Positions 9,101 to 17,117 of a stretch of 52,353 bases of DNA are shown here, one piece after another. Below the pieces are notes generated by a model. That model was not told the DNA's origin. It did no database searches and saw only the letters and a program-made list of their open reading frames with translations. The stretch comes from Porphyromonadaceae bacterium UBA7048 (GTDB taxonomy: Bacteria; Bacteroidota; Bacteroidia; Bacteroidales; Muribaculaceae). The translations under genes were made by a program, and so were the position numbers. Location: positions 1-52,353 of the forward strand of contig DLAL01000064.1 of the NCBI GenBank assembly GCA_002493945.1, given 5' to 3'. The first letter of the stretch is position 1, and each line of letters starts with the position of its first letter.

Positions 9101-10716
9101 GTGTGCGGCATCGCGAAGTATGTTCCGATCCATGCACCGCGTGAGCTGACAGTCTCACCTGTCATCGGGCCGGCTACCGGCGTCACCTCATAGACATAGC
9201 ACGTCTTATAGTCAGACGTGATCTCGTCGGTCAGAGATGTCTCCGGTGTAGCTTCTGCCACCACAACGGCATCCGGCTGGCGCACCACCCGATAGGTGAC
9301 AGGCTCCATGGCAGCACCATTGGCGCCTGTGGCTGAATTCCATCGCACGGTAGCGACATTGCCATTGACGCGGACGGTGGGTCGCGACGATATTTCAGGC
9401 ACGTCCGGACCGACATAGAGAGTCTGCGTCGTGCCGCGGCTCTGATTCCCGTCAATCGAAGCGAATACCACAAACGTGGTATTTCCGGCCTGAGCTACCT
9501 CGACTGTGGTGCTGACCTGCGAGCCTGCGGCGCCCTGACCCTTGCCGAGTTCGTTCTCGCCGTCGGTCACCGTCCAGTCGACGTTGCCCGAGAGGGTCGT
9601 GTTGTCGGTAGCGACCGAAGGAAGCGTGAAGCTGAACTCTGCCTTGAGCTGAGTGCCTACCGGCTTCACAGAGAGGTCAGAGACAGCTGCCGGAGTAGTG
9701 ACACCCGGTTGGCTGTAATCATTTTTGAAGTAAAGGGCGGTGAAACAGTCCTGTGTATCCGAACCGTTTTCATAGCCGTAATCCACAAGCATCTCCGCAA
9801 CGCTGCCATCCGCGGAGAAACGGCTGATGTATGATTCATAACCATCATTATCTCCGTAGCTGATATAGAAATATCCGGTCTCCCAGTCGACTGCCATAGA
9901 TTCCTTTCCATAATTATAGGGGAAGGACATATCGACATATTCATCTACGGCAGGAAGACTGATTTCAGTGACCGCGGTAGCAGCGGCCGTATTCTTATTG
10001 ATAGTATAGAGCGTACCATTGAACGAAAGGCCATAGAGCGTACCGTCTTCAGTAACCGCCAAGGCTCTCATTCGTTCAGGAAGATTGCCCACGATATGCA
10101 CCGGAGCATCAGGGTCGCCCGTAAGATAACCGAGCTGAGCATCATCACTGAACATACTGGACGACGAGTTGGCAAAGAAACTTCCGTAAGCCAGTTCGGT
10201 CGTATGGTCATAAGTCATGCCATAAGGAACAATGTCGGGTACATCCGCCCCATAGTCGACCGAAGATTCTGCTTCCCAGGTATCTGTATTATAATATACA
10301 TATGTGGCCGAATAATCCTCTTCTATACTCCAGGGGTCGTACTTCACGACTAATAACTTGTCGCCAAGATAGCAGCCGGAGAAAACATTGGTTTCAGACA
10401 TCCTTTTCAGGTAGGTGAAATTTCCGTTGTCGCCGATTGCAACAACACCGGCCCGATCGTTACCATCCTGACGGTATTCATTGTAGATATGCACACCGTA
10501 GAGCTGGCGGTCGCCGTTTGTACCACCCGCCACGCGGGCGGCAATGGCCTTCGACGGACTGCCCTTGCGAGCCGGACGCTCGGCCCGGGCCTTGCGGATT
10601 TCCTCACGGCTACGGAACTGGCGCACGTTGGTATCCAGAAGGCTGTCGGCGGCGAAAGCCGTTATTCCTCCTATTGCAACGAGACCGGCAAAAACGTAAG
10701 TAAGTGTCTTTGTCAT
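6127..10716 (-). CDS. Very large secreted multidomain protein, beta-propeller-like N-terminus, Fn3/choice-of-anchor J repeats, T9SS-like tail
   Basis: The ATG at 10716 is chosen (1529 residues) because it gives a normal signal peptide (MTKTLTYVFAGLVAI, cleaved after AFA). A longer frame to 10827 would run through the promoter-like site. Residues about 50-350 form repeated short beta motifs that resemble a propeller (GTLYGLSFNGTLYTI). Fn3-like and jelly-roll modules follow. Next are a CARDB-like module starting DLAVKEFTAP and a choice-of-anchor J module with ESFESYPDF. The tail ends in GFYVVR and ARVAVR, a T9SS-like pattern. The CARDB-J-tail portion parallels that of the 216-3314 protein, so the two are paralogous in architecture. 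It is the first gene of the cluster. A surface binding role is likely, with the ligand unknown. Confidence 0.85.
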   Translation of the reverse strand: MTKTLTYVFAGLVAIGGITAFAADSLLDTNVRQFRSREEIRKARAERPARKGSPSKAIAARVAGGTNGDRQLYGVHIYNEYRQDGNDRAGVVAIGDNGNFTYLKRMSETNVFSGCYLGDKLLVVKYDPWSIEEDYSATYVYYNTDTWEAESSVDYGADVPDIVPYGMTYDHTTELAYGSFFANSSSSMFSDDAQLGYLTGDPDAPVHIVGNLPERMRALAVTEDGTLYGLSFNGTLYTINKNTAAATAVTEISLPAVDEYVDMSFPYNYGKESMAVDWETGYFYISYGDNDGYESYISRFSADGSVAEMLVDYGYENGSDTQDCFTALYFKNDYSQPGVTTPAAVSDLSVKPVGTQLKAEFSFTLPSVATDNTTLSGNVDWTVTDGENELGKGQGAAGSQVSTTVEVAQAGNTTFVVFASIDGNQSRGTTQTLYVGPDVPEISSRPTVRVNGNVATVRWNSATGANGAAMEPVTYRVVRQPDAVVVAEATPETSLTDEITSDYKTCYVYEVTPVAGPMTGETVSSRGAWIGTYFAMPHTDNFTDESLFLEYPVIDNNKDNNSWDINPTRKVAVYHSNSNNADDYLLIGPFRMKAGNSYIFSMVASGHSISERVAVYLGTDANDVNSFKTTVQPRTDIFPWEGSFAVNHSFEPEADGTYWYGIQACSDGNSQYLYISDLSVRELGGECPAVPSDFDVEPGPDTATLRFTLPATNIDGSDCSSISEVRIYRDNVLLDAISSEDTALTPGNGFEYIDTEEIPDGTYCYSVSAVNAAGEGRAAEFSLYRGLDFPGAPRNLRIWEDVAAPGLIHVSFDGPERGCYGGYVNDEDITYKIDYMLLNGGSAELELGKGSGTYSFNLPDALTAQDGLAGNVYGSNSRGYVRGNWATAVCVIGPAIALPVQESWAQLTQRSGLWIGQDVEAGAVSGATSWTISDGTGSAILPQDGDGGELLASTLVENGARRIMSPRFTIGDAANPMLVFYYQYTTDAAGFAVEAIVDDQPVRTIATPDMPAEDAGKWIRCQLSLDEFKSAEYMQVAFVGRGKTAGTFLGLDNVTISDYVEHDLAVKEFTAPSRADINQEISFTLRIRNNGGLAAAAGDYTIEFVKNGEVIASVPGDAVEASAEMEYILTDIPVVTDPASSEYSARIAYADDKDMSNNASRTVAVRIVTPSYPTVDDLSGEYTSEGILLSWSDPGASDMPGTPTIESFESYPDFAISNIGDWTLYDRDGRPTVILSLTTGVLTYPHIGERMAWQVMDPLSAGIPFASWTPRTGDHMLVSFQACFDNARDVDSEDWLVSPELNGSEQNISFYARAGMSAYSPEIFDFMVSSTGNNVEDFTALASDVEVPYTSGDNWTEFVYKVPAGTRYFAIVHKSFDRLALLVDDITYVRAGSSPVTLELQGYNVYREGKLLNFSPVTDNEYVDGDVEEGNDYTYALTTLWDKGESGLSKSITVRAASGVEGVSARDIRITALDGAIRVDGGCGETVCVYSADGILVASAVADGTVTVPLSAGFYVVRAGSAVARVAVR

Positions 10717-10824
10717 AGAATAATTGGAAATGATTATTAGAATGTTCAGCGTTTTTGGATAAACAGGCAATAACAGGCATCGCGATATCCCCGTTACGGA
10801 GAAATACATACACGATTCTGCGGC

Positions 10825-10832
10825 CAAATATA
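10825..10832 (-). promoter_or_regulatory. Putative -7 element of the secreted-protein operon
   Basis: On the minus strand TATATTTG matches the Bacteroidetes TAnnTTTG consensus about 109 bases before the ATG at 10716. I see no clear TTTG at the -33 spacing, so support is moderate. Confidence 0.45.
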
Positions 10833-10906
10833 AGCTAAAAACTCAGATTTCTGCATATTAATTTTGTTAATTAATGCTAATTGCGAAAGAATTCTACTAA
10901 ACGGAA

Positions 10907-10947
10907 AGTGTGCGGAAGTGCGGAAACAGTCTGCACTTCCGCACACT
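10907..10947 (-). terminator. Perfect 15-bp hairpin after the aminotransferase gene
   Basis: Arms 10907-10921 and 10933-10947 are perfectly complementary around an 11-base loop. It begins 31 bases past the aminotransferase stop codon. No clean T run follows on the minus strand, so it may be a terminator or an mRNA 3'-end stabiliser. It shares GTGTGCGGAAG with the terminator at 156-190. The rest of 10833-10978 holds nothing I recognise. Confidence 0.55.
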
Positions 10948-10978
10948 CGCGGTGAGTCACAAATTCGCCGGAACTGCC

Positions 10979-12175
10979 CTACTTCAGCTCAGCCAATGCT
11001 GCCGCTATGCGGCGAAAAGCCTCGACGAGATTCTCGTCAGAGGTAGCGTAGCTGAGGCGTATATAGCCCGGGGCAGCAAATGCGGCGCCGTCCACAGTGG
11101 CCACATGAGCTTCCATAAGGAGATACATGGCCAGGTCTGAGGCATCTTTAATATTATATCCGCGCGCCGACTTGCCGAAGTATGACGAAACCTCGGGGAA
11201 GAGGTAGAAGGCGCCCTGCGGCTCGTTGGCGACAAGACCGGGTATCTCACGGGCGAGACGAACCACGAGATCGCGCCGGCGCTCGAAAGCCTTGCGCATC
11301 TCTTCGACACACTCCTGCGAGCCGGTATATGCGGCTTCGGCAGCCTTCTGTGCGATGGACGACGCGCCGGATGTCATCTGTCCCTGGAGTTTGGTGATGG
11401 CTTTGGCAACCTCGGCCGGTGCGGCGCAGTAGCCTATGCGCCAGCCTGTCATGGCGTATGCCTTGGAGACACCATTGATGATGACTGTCTGACCGGCTAC
11501 ATCGGGGAATGAGGCAATCGAGACAATCTCACTTCCGGTGTAGTTGATATGCTCGTATATTTCGTCAGCGATAATCAGCATGCCGGGATGAGCGGCGATG
11601 ACATCGGCCAGCGCGCGGAGTTCGTCGCGGGTATATACACTGCCGGTGGGATTCGACGGCGTGCAGAGGATGATGGCACGGGTGCGCGGCGTGATGGAGG
11701 CCTCGAGCTGAGCGGGCGTAATCTTGAAATCGCTGTCGATACCCGTGGGAATCAGCACATTGGTACCTCCGGCGAGCTTCACGAGCTCACAGTAGCTCAC
11801 CCATGCCGGAGTGGGGATGATGACTTCGTCGCCGGGATTGACCGTAGCCATAAGGACATTGCACAGAGCGTGCTTGGCGCCGTTGCCCACCACAATCTGC
11901 TCGGGAGCGAATGTCAGGCCATTCTCGCGCGAGAGCTTTTCGGCTATCGCCTTGCGGAGCGACATGAATCCGGGGACGGGACTGTAGAAGGAGAAATTGT
12001 CTTCGATGGCACGCACGGCGGCTTCCTTGATGTGAGCCGGTGTGTTGAAGTCGGGTTCGCCGACAGAGAGATTGATGACGTCTATGCCCTGAGCCTTGAG
12101 TTCGGCACTCTTCTGCGACATTGCCAGAGTCTGCGAAGCTGCGAGCGACAGAACGCGGTCGGAGATTGTCTGCAT
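10979..12175 (-). CDS. aspC: Aspartate-type PLP-dependent aminotransferase (class I, gamma subgroup)
   Basis: The enzyme moves an amino group between aspartate (or a related amino acid) and 2-oxoglutarate in the cytoplasm. The 398 residues are a normal length. The N-terminal signature LSVGEPDFNTPAHI is typical of the subgroup that includes bacterial aspartate/prephenate aminotransferases. The PLP-binding lysine is K238 in NGVSKAYAMTGWRIGY, and the C-terminal arginine region YIRLSYA is present. Substrate choice between aspartate, prephenate and others cannot be read from sequence. The start codon is only 3 bases from the end of a MITE-like element, so its leader is partly made of that repeat. 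It lies downstream of pyrG-yidC on the same strand, and read-through would have to cross the element. Confidence 0.9.
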   Translation of the reverse strand: MQTISDRVLSLAASQTLAMSQKSAELKAQGIDVINLSVGEPDFNTPAHIKEAAVRAIEDNFSFYSPVPGFMSLRKAIAEKLSRENGLTFAPEQIVVGNGAKHALCNVLMATVNPGDEVIIPTPAWVSYCELVKLAGGTNVLIPTGIDSDFKITPAQLEASITPRTRAIILCTPSNPTGSVYTRDELRALADVIAAHPGMLIIADEIYEHINYTGSEIVSIASFPDVAGQTVIINGVSKAYAMTGWRIGYCAAPAEVAKAITKLQGQMTSGASSIAQKAAEAAYTGSQECVEEMRKAFERRRDLVVRLAREIPGLVANEPQGAFYLFPEVSSYFGKSARGYNIKDASDLAMYLLMEAHVATVDGAAFAAPGYIRLSYATSDENLVEAFRRIAAALAELK

Positions 12176-12178
12176 AGT

Positions 12179-12374
12179 TAAGTAACTCTTAAAAATTAGT
12201 TTATATTAAATTTAAAAGTAACTTCCGTAGATTGCTGCGATGTAATTCTTGTCTTTTGGCTGCTTTCCGCCCTCGTCATCAGGCTTGTAGCTCGCTACAA
12301 GCCATCTTCCTCAGACGAAAATCAATCCAAAATCCTTCAAATTCCATTCGCAGCTAATTTTTGCGAGTTACTTA
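12179..12374. repeat. MITE-like element with 21-bp terminal inverted repeats
   Basis: The left end (12179-12199) begins TAAGTAACTC and the right end (12354-12374) is its inverse, matching at 19 of 21 positions. Near the middle is a perfect 10-bp palindrome with a 2-base spacer (12282-12303, GGCTTGTAGC and GCTACAAGCC). The 196-bp element encodes no protein that I can see. A 12-base direct repeat TATTAAATTTAA lies just inside the left end (12204-12215) and across the right boundary (12373-12384). The layout fits a non-autonomous mobile repeat or an intergenic palindromic repeat family. It fills the gap between yidC and the aminotransferase gene. Confidence 0.6.
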
Positions 12375-12403
12375 TTAAATTTAAGTTATATCACTCTAAA
12401 CAA

Positions 12404-14506
12404 TTAACGGCGGCGTTTGCCCGAGCCTTTCTGCTGCTGGGCAGCCTGCTGGCGCTGTATGGCCTCGGCCTTGCGCTGGGCTTCTTCAAGACGAGCCATC
12501 CAGCCGGTCTTCTTGCGCGGCTTGCGTGCGTTGGCAAGCAGCTGCTCACGCACCTTGTTCTCGTCTGTGAACCAGCGGAACGCATAAGTCTGGATGATGG
12601 TGATCAGGAGCGAGAGCAGGTAGTAGTAGCTCAGGCCCGAGGCATAGTCGTTGAACATGAAGAGGAACATCACGGGCATGAAGTACATCATGATTTTCAT
12701 GCCGGGCATGCTCTGGCCGCCGGCCTGACTCTGCATGCTCAGCTTCATGTAGACTATATTGATGATGGTCATCAGCAGACAGAAGAGGCTCACATGATTG
12801 CCGTAGAAGGGGATGGAGAACGGCAGGGTGAGGACCGAGTCTGGAGCCGAGAGGTCATGTGCCCAGAGGAAGCTCTGTCCGCGCAGCTCTATGGCCGAGG
12901 GGAAAAACGAGAACATGGCTATGAGCACGGGCATCTGCAGCATCATGGGCAGACATCCCGAGAAGGGGCTGGCTCCGGCGCGGCTGTAGAGCGCCATGGT
13001 CTCCTGCTGGCGCTTCATGGCATTCTCCTGACCGGGATACTTGTCGTTAATCTCCTTGATTTCAGGAGCCAGGACACGCATGCGCGCCTGTGACTGGTAG
13101 CTCTTGTAGGTGAAGGGGAAGATGATGAGCTTGATGAAGATGGTGAGCAGCAGGATGATGAGGCCGTAGTTGGCTATGTACTTGCTCAGGAAGGTGAAGA
13201 CGGGGATGATGATGATGGTGTTGATCCAGCGGAAGAGCGACCATCCCAGAGGTATCACTTTGGTGAGCGAAAGTCCTTCGTCCTCGTATCCGAGTGTGTC
13301 GTCGAGGTCAGACAGGATGGGATAGTCGTTGGGGCCGAAGTAGAAGTCGAACGACGCGGCAGTTCCGTCAGCCACATTGTAGGGCAGCGAAGCGTGCATG
13401 CTCATGTCCTTGAGGTACATGTCGCTCTTGATGTCCTTGGAGTCGAGCTCGGCGAAGTTGAAGCAGTCGCGCGCGATGATGACGCTTGAGAAGAACTGGT
13501 TCTTGAACGCCACCCAGCGGAGGCGCCCGTTGAGGCTCTCGCTGTCGTCGGCGTTGGCATTGAGGTCATCGACGCCTTCGCCCACATATTTATAATATAT
13601 GGCACTGTTGCGCTCCTCGAACGTACGGCCGACTTCGTTGCGCGCCATGCGCTGATGCCAGTCGAAGTCCATTGACGAGGTATTGCCGGGAAGCACTGCG
13701 GCCATGCCCTTCTGCACGATGTCCATGCGGACGGTGTATGCATCCTTGGCCAGGACGTAACGTATGCCCCACTCCGCTCCGGGAGCCGGGTTGAGAAGCA
13801 TCGTCACGGCAGAATCGCCTTCGGTGACGGTGCGGAAGTTGAAGTCACGTGTATCGATGCGCTGCTCGGCGGTGTTGAAGCGGAAACCGTAGCCGTCGTT
13901 GTCACCGCGGAAAAGAAGGATGTTAGATTTCTCTGGGCCTACTTCAGTCTGATACTTTTTGAGCTCTACCTGCGACACATAGCCGCCGCGGCTCGAGAGG
14001 GTGACCTTGACCAGATCATTCTCAAGGACGGTCTCTGTGTTCGGGCCGCCGAGATAGCGTGCGAATCCCTCGTACTTGAGAGCGTTGTTGATGACTGTCT
14101 GCACGGCAGCATGGGCCTTGTTGATGCGAGCCGATGTGGCAGTGGCGCGGTTGGCAAGGATGTCGTTGATGTCGATGTCTCCCGATGCGTCGGTGTACTT
14201 GCCTGAGATGCCTGACACGGAGTCGAGCACGAGGCTGAGTTCGTCGTTGGAGAACATGGTGCGGCCGCTTCCGGACGCGTCGGGCTCTCCCATGGCGCGG
14301 ACAGCCTCGGCAAGAGCCGTGCTGTCGGCAGCGGTGAAGGCGGCGGGAATATTCTCGCGCTGCGCCTTTGCAAGGGCTTCGTTGGCAGCCTGCTCCTGAC
14401 GGGCCCGTTCGGCGGCGATTTCTTCGTCGGAGGGCTTCGTGAGCCAGAAGAAGCCGAACATGACGGCCATCATCAGCACCAGGCCGGTGATTGTGTTTTT
14501 ATCCAT
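12404..14506 (-). CDS. yidC: Membrane protein insertase YidC
   Basis: YidC inserts and folds inner-membrane proteins, alone or with SecYEG. The 700-residue protein starts with a membrane segment (MDKNTITGLVLMMAVMFGFFWL) and continues with a long periplasmic beta domain (to about residue 410). The Oxa1-type membrane core follows, recognisable by PLGWSLFRWINTI, FKLIIFPFTYKSYQSQARM-like residues, GCLPMMLQMPVLIAMFSFFP and MFNDYASGLSYYY. The C-terminus is basic (KKTGWMARLEEAQRKAE, ending KGSGKRRR), as expected for ribosome contact. It is longer than many family members because of an Ala/Glu-rich segment and extra periplasmic sequence near residues 30-140. It lies 43 bases after pyrG and is probably transcribed with it. 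Confidence 0.97.
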   Translation of the reverse strand: MDKNTITGLVLMMAVMFGFFWLTKPSDEEIAAERARQEQAANEALAKAQRENIPAAFTAADSTALAEAVRAMGEPDASGSGRTMFSNDELSLVLDSVSGISGKYTDASGDIDINDILANRATATSARINKAHAAVQTVINNALKYEGFARYLGGPNTETVLENDLVKVTLSSRGGYVSQVELKKYQTEVGPEKSNILLFRGDNDGYGFRFNTAEQRIDTRDFNFRTVTEGDSAVTMLLNPAPGAEWGIRYVLAKDAYTVRMDIVQKGMAAVLPGNTSSMDFDWHQRMARNEVGRTFEERNSAIYYKYVGEGVDDLNANADDSESLNGRLRWVAFKNQFFSSVIIARDCFNFAELDSKDIKSDMYLKDMSMHASLPYNVADGTAASFDFYFGPNDYPILSDLDDTLGYEDEGLSLTKVIPLGWSLFRWINTIIIIPVFTFLSKYIANYGLIILLLTIFIKLIIFPFTYKSYQSQARMRVLAPEIKEINDKYPGQENAMKRQQETMALYSRAGASPFSGCLPMMLQMPVLIAMFSFFPSAIELRGQSFLWAHDLSAPDSVLTLPFSIPFYGNHVSLFCLLMTIINIVYMKLSMQSQAGGQSMPGMKIMMYFMPVMFLFMFNDYASGLSYYYLLSLLITIIQTYAFRWFTDENKVREQLLANARKPRKKTGWMARLEEAQRKAEAIQRQQAAQQQKGSGKRRR

Positions 14507-14549
14507 TTATATTATTCGTATGTTTATGCAATTCGTTGAAGAAGCGGCA

Positions 14550-16169
14550 TCACTTGTCGGCCTTTTCGTCGCGGTAAGCGATGGCGGCCTTGATGAAAGA
14601 TGCGAATATGGGACTTGGCGCAAGGACCGTACTCGAGTACTCGGGATGATACTGCGTGCCGATGTACCAGCGTTTCTCGGGAATCTCGACGACTTCGACG
14701 AGACGAGTGGCCGGATTCTCGCCCACACACTGCATGCCGGCGGCCTCGAAGCGGTCGCGGTAGTCGTTGTTGAACTCGAAGCGGTGACGGTGACGCTCGC
14801 GGATATCGAGAGTTCCGTAAGCCTCGGCAGCCCTGGAGCCTTCGCGGAGATGGCAGTCATAGGCGCCCAGACGCATGGTGCCACCCATCTCGGAGATGTT
14901 CTTCTGCTCTTCCATCAGGTCGATGACGTTGTGGGGCGTGTGAAGATTCATCTCCACAGAGTTGGCGTCCTCAAGGCCGAGGACGTTGCGTGCGAACTCG
15001 ATGACCATGCACTGCATGCCCAGACAGATGCCGAATGTGGGCACATCGTGCTCACGGCACCACTTCAGGGCCACGAACTTGCCTTCGATGCCGCGCTGTC
15101 CGAATCCGGGAGCCACGATGACGCCGTCCATGTCGCGGAGACGCTCGTCGACATTAGCTTCGGTGAGTTTCTCGGAGTGGACGTAGACGAGCCTGAGTTT
15201 GTGGTCGGCATATGTGGCGCACTGGAAGAGAGCCTCGTTGATTGACTTATAGGCATCCTGAAGTTCGACGTACTTACCGACGAGTCCGATGGTGACGGTC
15301 TCGGAGGCATTGTCGAGTTTGTGGATGAAATTCATCCACGGATCCATATGAGGCTCGCCTTCGACGGGGAGACCGGTCTTGCGGAGCACGATTTCGTCGA
15401 CGTGCTGGGCATGCATCATCAGCGGCACCTTGTATATCGAGTTGACGTCATTCGACTGCACGACAGAGTCGGGAGCGACGTTGCAGAACAGGGCTATCTT
15501 GCGGCGCATGTCCGCCGGAATCTCCTTCTCGGCGCGGAGCACGAGTATGTCGGGCTGGATGCCGAGTTCCTGAAGGGCCTTGACCGAGTGCTGGGTAGGC
15601 TTGGTCTTGAGTTCCTTGGCAGCGGCGATGTAGGGCACATATGTAAGGTGGACACAGACGGCATGCTGCCCGAGTTCCCAGCGTAGCTGACGGACCGCCT
15701 CAAGGAAGGGGAGCGACTCGATGTCGCCCACTGTACCGCCGATTTCGGTGATGACGAAGTCGTAGTTGCCCGTATTGCCGAGGTACTTTATGCGACGCTT
15801 GATTTCGTCGGTGATATGAGGGACAATCTGAACAGTTTTGCCGAGATAATCACCACGGCGCTCCTTGTCGATGACACTCTTGTAGACACGTCCTGTGGTG
15901 ACGTTGTTGGCCCGGGACGTGCGGACGTTGGTGAAACGCTCGTAGTGTCCGAGGTCGAGATCTGCCTCGTGACCGTCCTCGGTCACGTAGCATTCGCCGT
16001 GTTCGTATGGGTTCAGAGTGCCCGGATCGATGTTGATATACGGGTCAAACTTCTGAATGGTTACGCGTAAGCCCCTGGCCTTAAGCAGACAAGCGAGCGA
16101 CGATGAAATAATCCCCTTGCCAAGCGACGATACCACGCCGCCGGTGACAAATATGTATTTTGTATCCAC
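14550..16169 (-). CDS. pyrG: CTP synthase
   Basis: PyrG converts UTP to CTP using ATP and glutamine-derived ammonia, the last step of pyrimidine nucleotide synthesis. The 539 residues match the usual length. The synthetase domain opens with YIFVTGGVVSSLGKGI (P-loop) and KFDPYINIDPGTL. The class I glutaminase domain has the nucleophile C382 in GICLGMQC and the histidine-glutamate pair in GTQYHPEYSS. The start is GTG at 16169, about 26 bases after a canonical promoter -7 box, and gives the family N-terminus MDTKYIFVTGG. It shares a transcript with yidC. A second pyrimidine gene, pyrE, is 6 kb away on the other strand. Confidence 0.98.
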   Translation of the reverse strand: MDTKYIFVTGGVVSSLGKGIISSSLACLLKARGLRVTIQKFDPYINIDPGTLNPYEHGECYVTEDGHEADLDLGHYERFTNVRTSRANNVTTGRVYKSVIDKERRGDYLGKTVQIVPHITDEIKRRIKYLGNTGNYDFVITEIGGTVGDIESLPFLEAVRQLRWELGQHAVCVHLTYVPYIAAAKELKTKPTQHSVKALQELGIQPDILVLRAEKEIPADMRRKIALFCNVAPDSVVQSNDVNSIYKVPLMMHAQHVDEIVLRKTGLPVEGEPHMDPWMNFIHKLDNASETVTIGLVGKYVELQDAYKSINEALFQCATYADHKLRLVYVHSEKLTEANVDERLRDMDGVIVAPGFGQRGIEGKFVALKWCREHDVPTFGICLGMQCMVIEFARNVLGLEDANSVEMNLHTPHNVIDLMEEQKNISEMGGTMRLGAYDCHLREGSRAAEAYGTLDIRERHRHRFEFNNDYRDRFEAAGMQCVGENPATRLVEVVEIPEKRWYIGTQYHPEYSSTVLAPSPIFASFIKAAIAYRDEKADK

Positions 16170-16195
16170 GCTTAGATATGTTAATCAAATCATCG

Positions 16196-16227
16196 CAAAG
16201 TTACGAAAAATCCCCGACACACACAAA
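16196..16227 (-). promoter_or_regulatory. Canonical Bacteroidetes promoter of pyrG-yidC
   Basis: On the minus strand TTTG (16227-16224), 20 bases, then TAACTTTG (16203-16196) match both halves of the -33/-7 consensus. The implied transcript start is near 16190, giving a leader of about 20 bases before the GTG. Confidence 0.85.
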
Positions 16228-16339
16228 TACCTTTTCGGAGTGACTTGCGCCGCGGCCTTGCGGACTTCTATAAAATTATTAAAAAAGGTGTCGCGTCGGA
16301 ATTTTTTTTGTAATTTCGCGGAAAAACTAAGACTAAACG

Positions 16340-17113
16340 ATGCGGAGACTTTTGTATGCTGTCATCTGTGGATTTGTGCTGTGCCTCGCAGCTTGTGCCG
16401 ACGAAGCCGAGAAAGTCCCTGCCGACATAGATTCTCACCTTGCTTATCTGCTTGCTGACAAACCGAGTATGAATCCTTATGCCGAAAGCGGCCGTCCGGC
16501 TCCCGACGGAGGATGCACGCCGCTGCGAGTGCGCATGCCCGAGGGAGGAAGCCTCCACCGGATGTTCAACGACAGCAATGCGGCACATCTCGTATATGCG
16601 CGGGCCGGAGGCATGAAGCCTATAGAATCCTTTGCCGACGCGTGGCAGCAGGGACAGGGACTGACACGCATAGTTTCGAATGAATATCTGTATATCGACA
16701 CACTGACCCACTCATATCCATATCTGCGCCCGCAGGCTGCCGACCTTCTGGAGGAGATAGGCCGGAGATTCGCCGACTCGCTGTATTCGCACGGCGGAGG
16801 CGCCTACCGGCTCAAAGTGACGAGCCTGCTGCGGTCTGACCTTACTGTCGGGAAACTGCGCAGAGTCAACCGCAACGCCACCACTGAGAGCGCCCACCGC
16901 TACGGCACGACTTTCGACATCAGTTACAGCAAATTCATATGCGATAATCCCGACGGCACGCGGCGCACATTCGAGGACCTCAAGAACCTGCTGGCACGCA
17001 TAGTGTGGGATTTGCGTGCCGAAGGCCGGTGCCTGGTCAAGCACGAACGGCACCAGGCTTGTTTCCACATAACGGCAGCTCCTGCCGCCGACACCACTTC
17101 AACTAATATCTGA
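16340..17113 (+). CDS. DUF5715-type lipoprotein with M15-peptidase-like zinc motif
   Basis: The 257-residue protein has a lipoprotein signal with lipobox LAAC and acceptor C19, followed by acidic residues (ADEAEK) that resemble a Bacteroidetes surface-export signal. The core contains SAHRYGTTFD, with H186, G189 and D193 laid out as in the SxHxxGxxxD motif of M15 D-Ala-D-Ala carboxypeptidases. A final histidine, H243, in CFHIT could complete the metal site. I take it to be a DUF5715 member with a possible peptidoglycan carboxypeptidase or amidase role, which is an inference. It is 4 bases from the AsmA-family gene and probably co-transcribed. A weak promoter-like TAATTTCG is at 16311-16318. 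Confidence 0.75.
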   Translation: MRRLLYAVICGFVLCLAACADEAEKVPADIDSHLAYLLADKPSMNPYAESGRPAPDGGCTPLRVRMPEGGSLHRMFNDSNAAHLVYARAGGMKPIESFADAWQQGQGLTRIVSNEYLYIDTLTHSYPYLRPQAADLLEEIGRRFADSLYSHGGGAYRLKVTSLLRSDLTVGKLRRVNRNATTESAHRYGTTFDISYSKFICDNPDGTRRTFEDLKNLLARIVWDLRAEGRCLVKHERHQACFHITAAPAADTTSTNI

Positions 17114-17117
17114 ACCT

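Noticed and set aside
12282..12303. Central palindrome of the MITE-like element as an intrinsic terminator of yidC
   Set aside because: No T run follows on the minus strand, and a 2-base loop is too tight for a typical RNA hairpin. It is better explained as part of the repeat.
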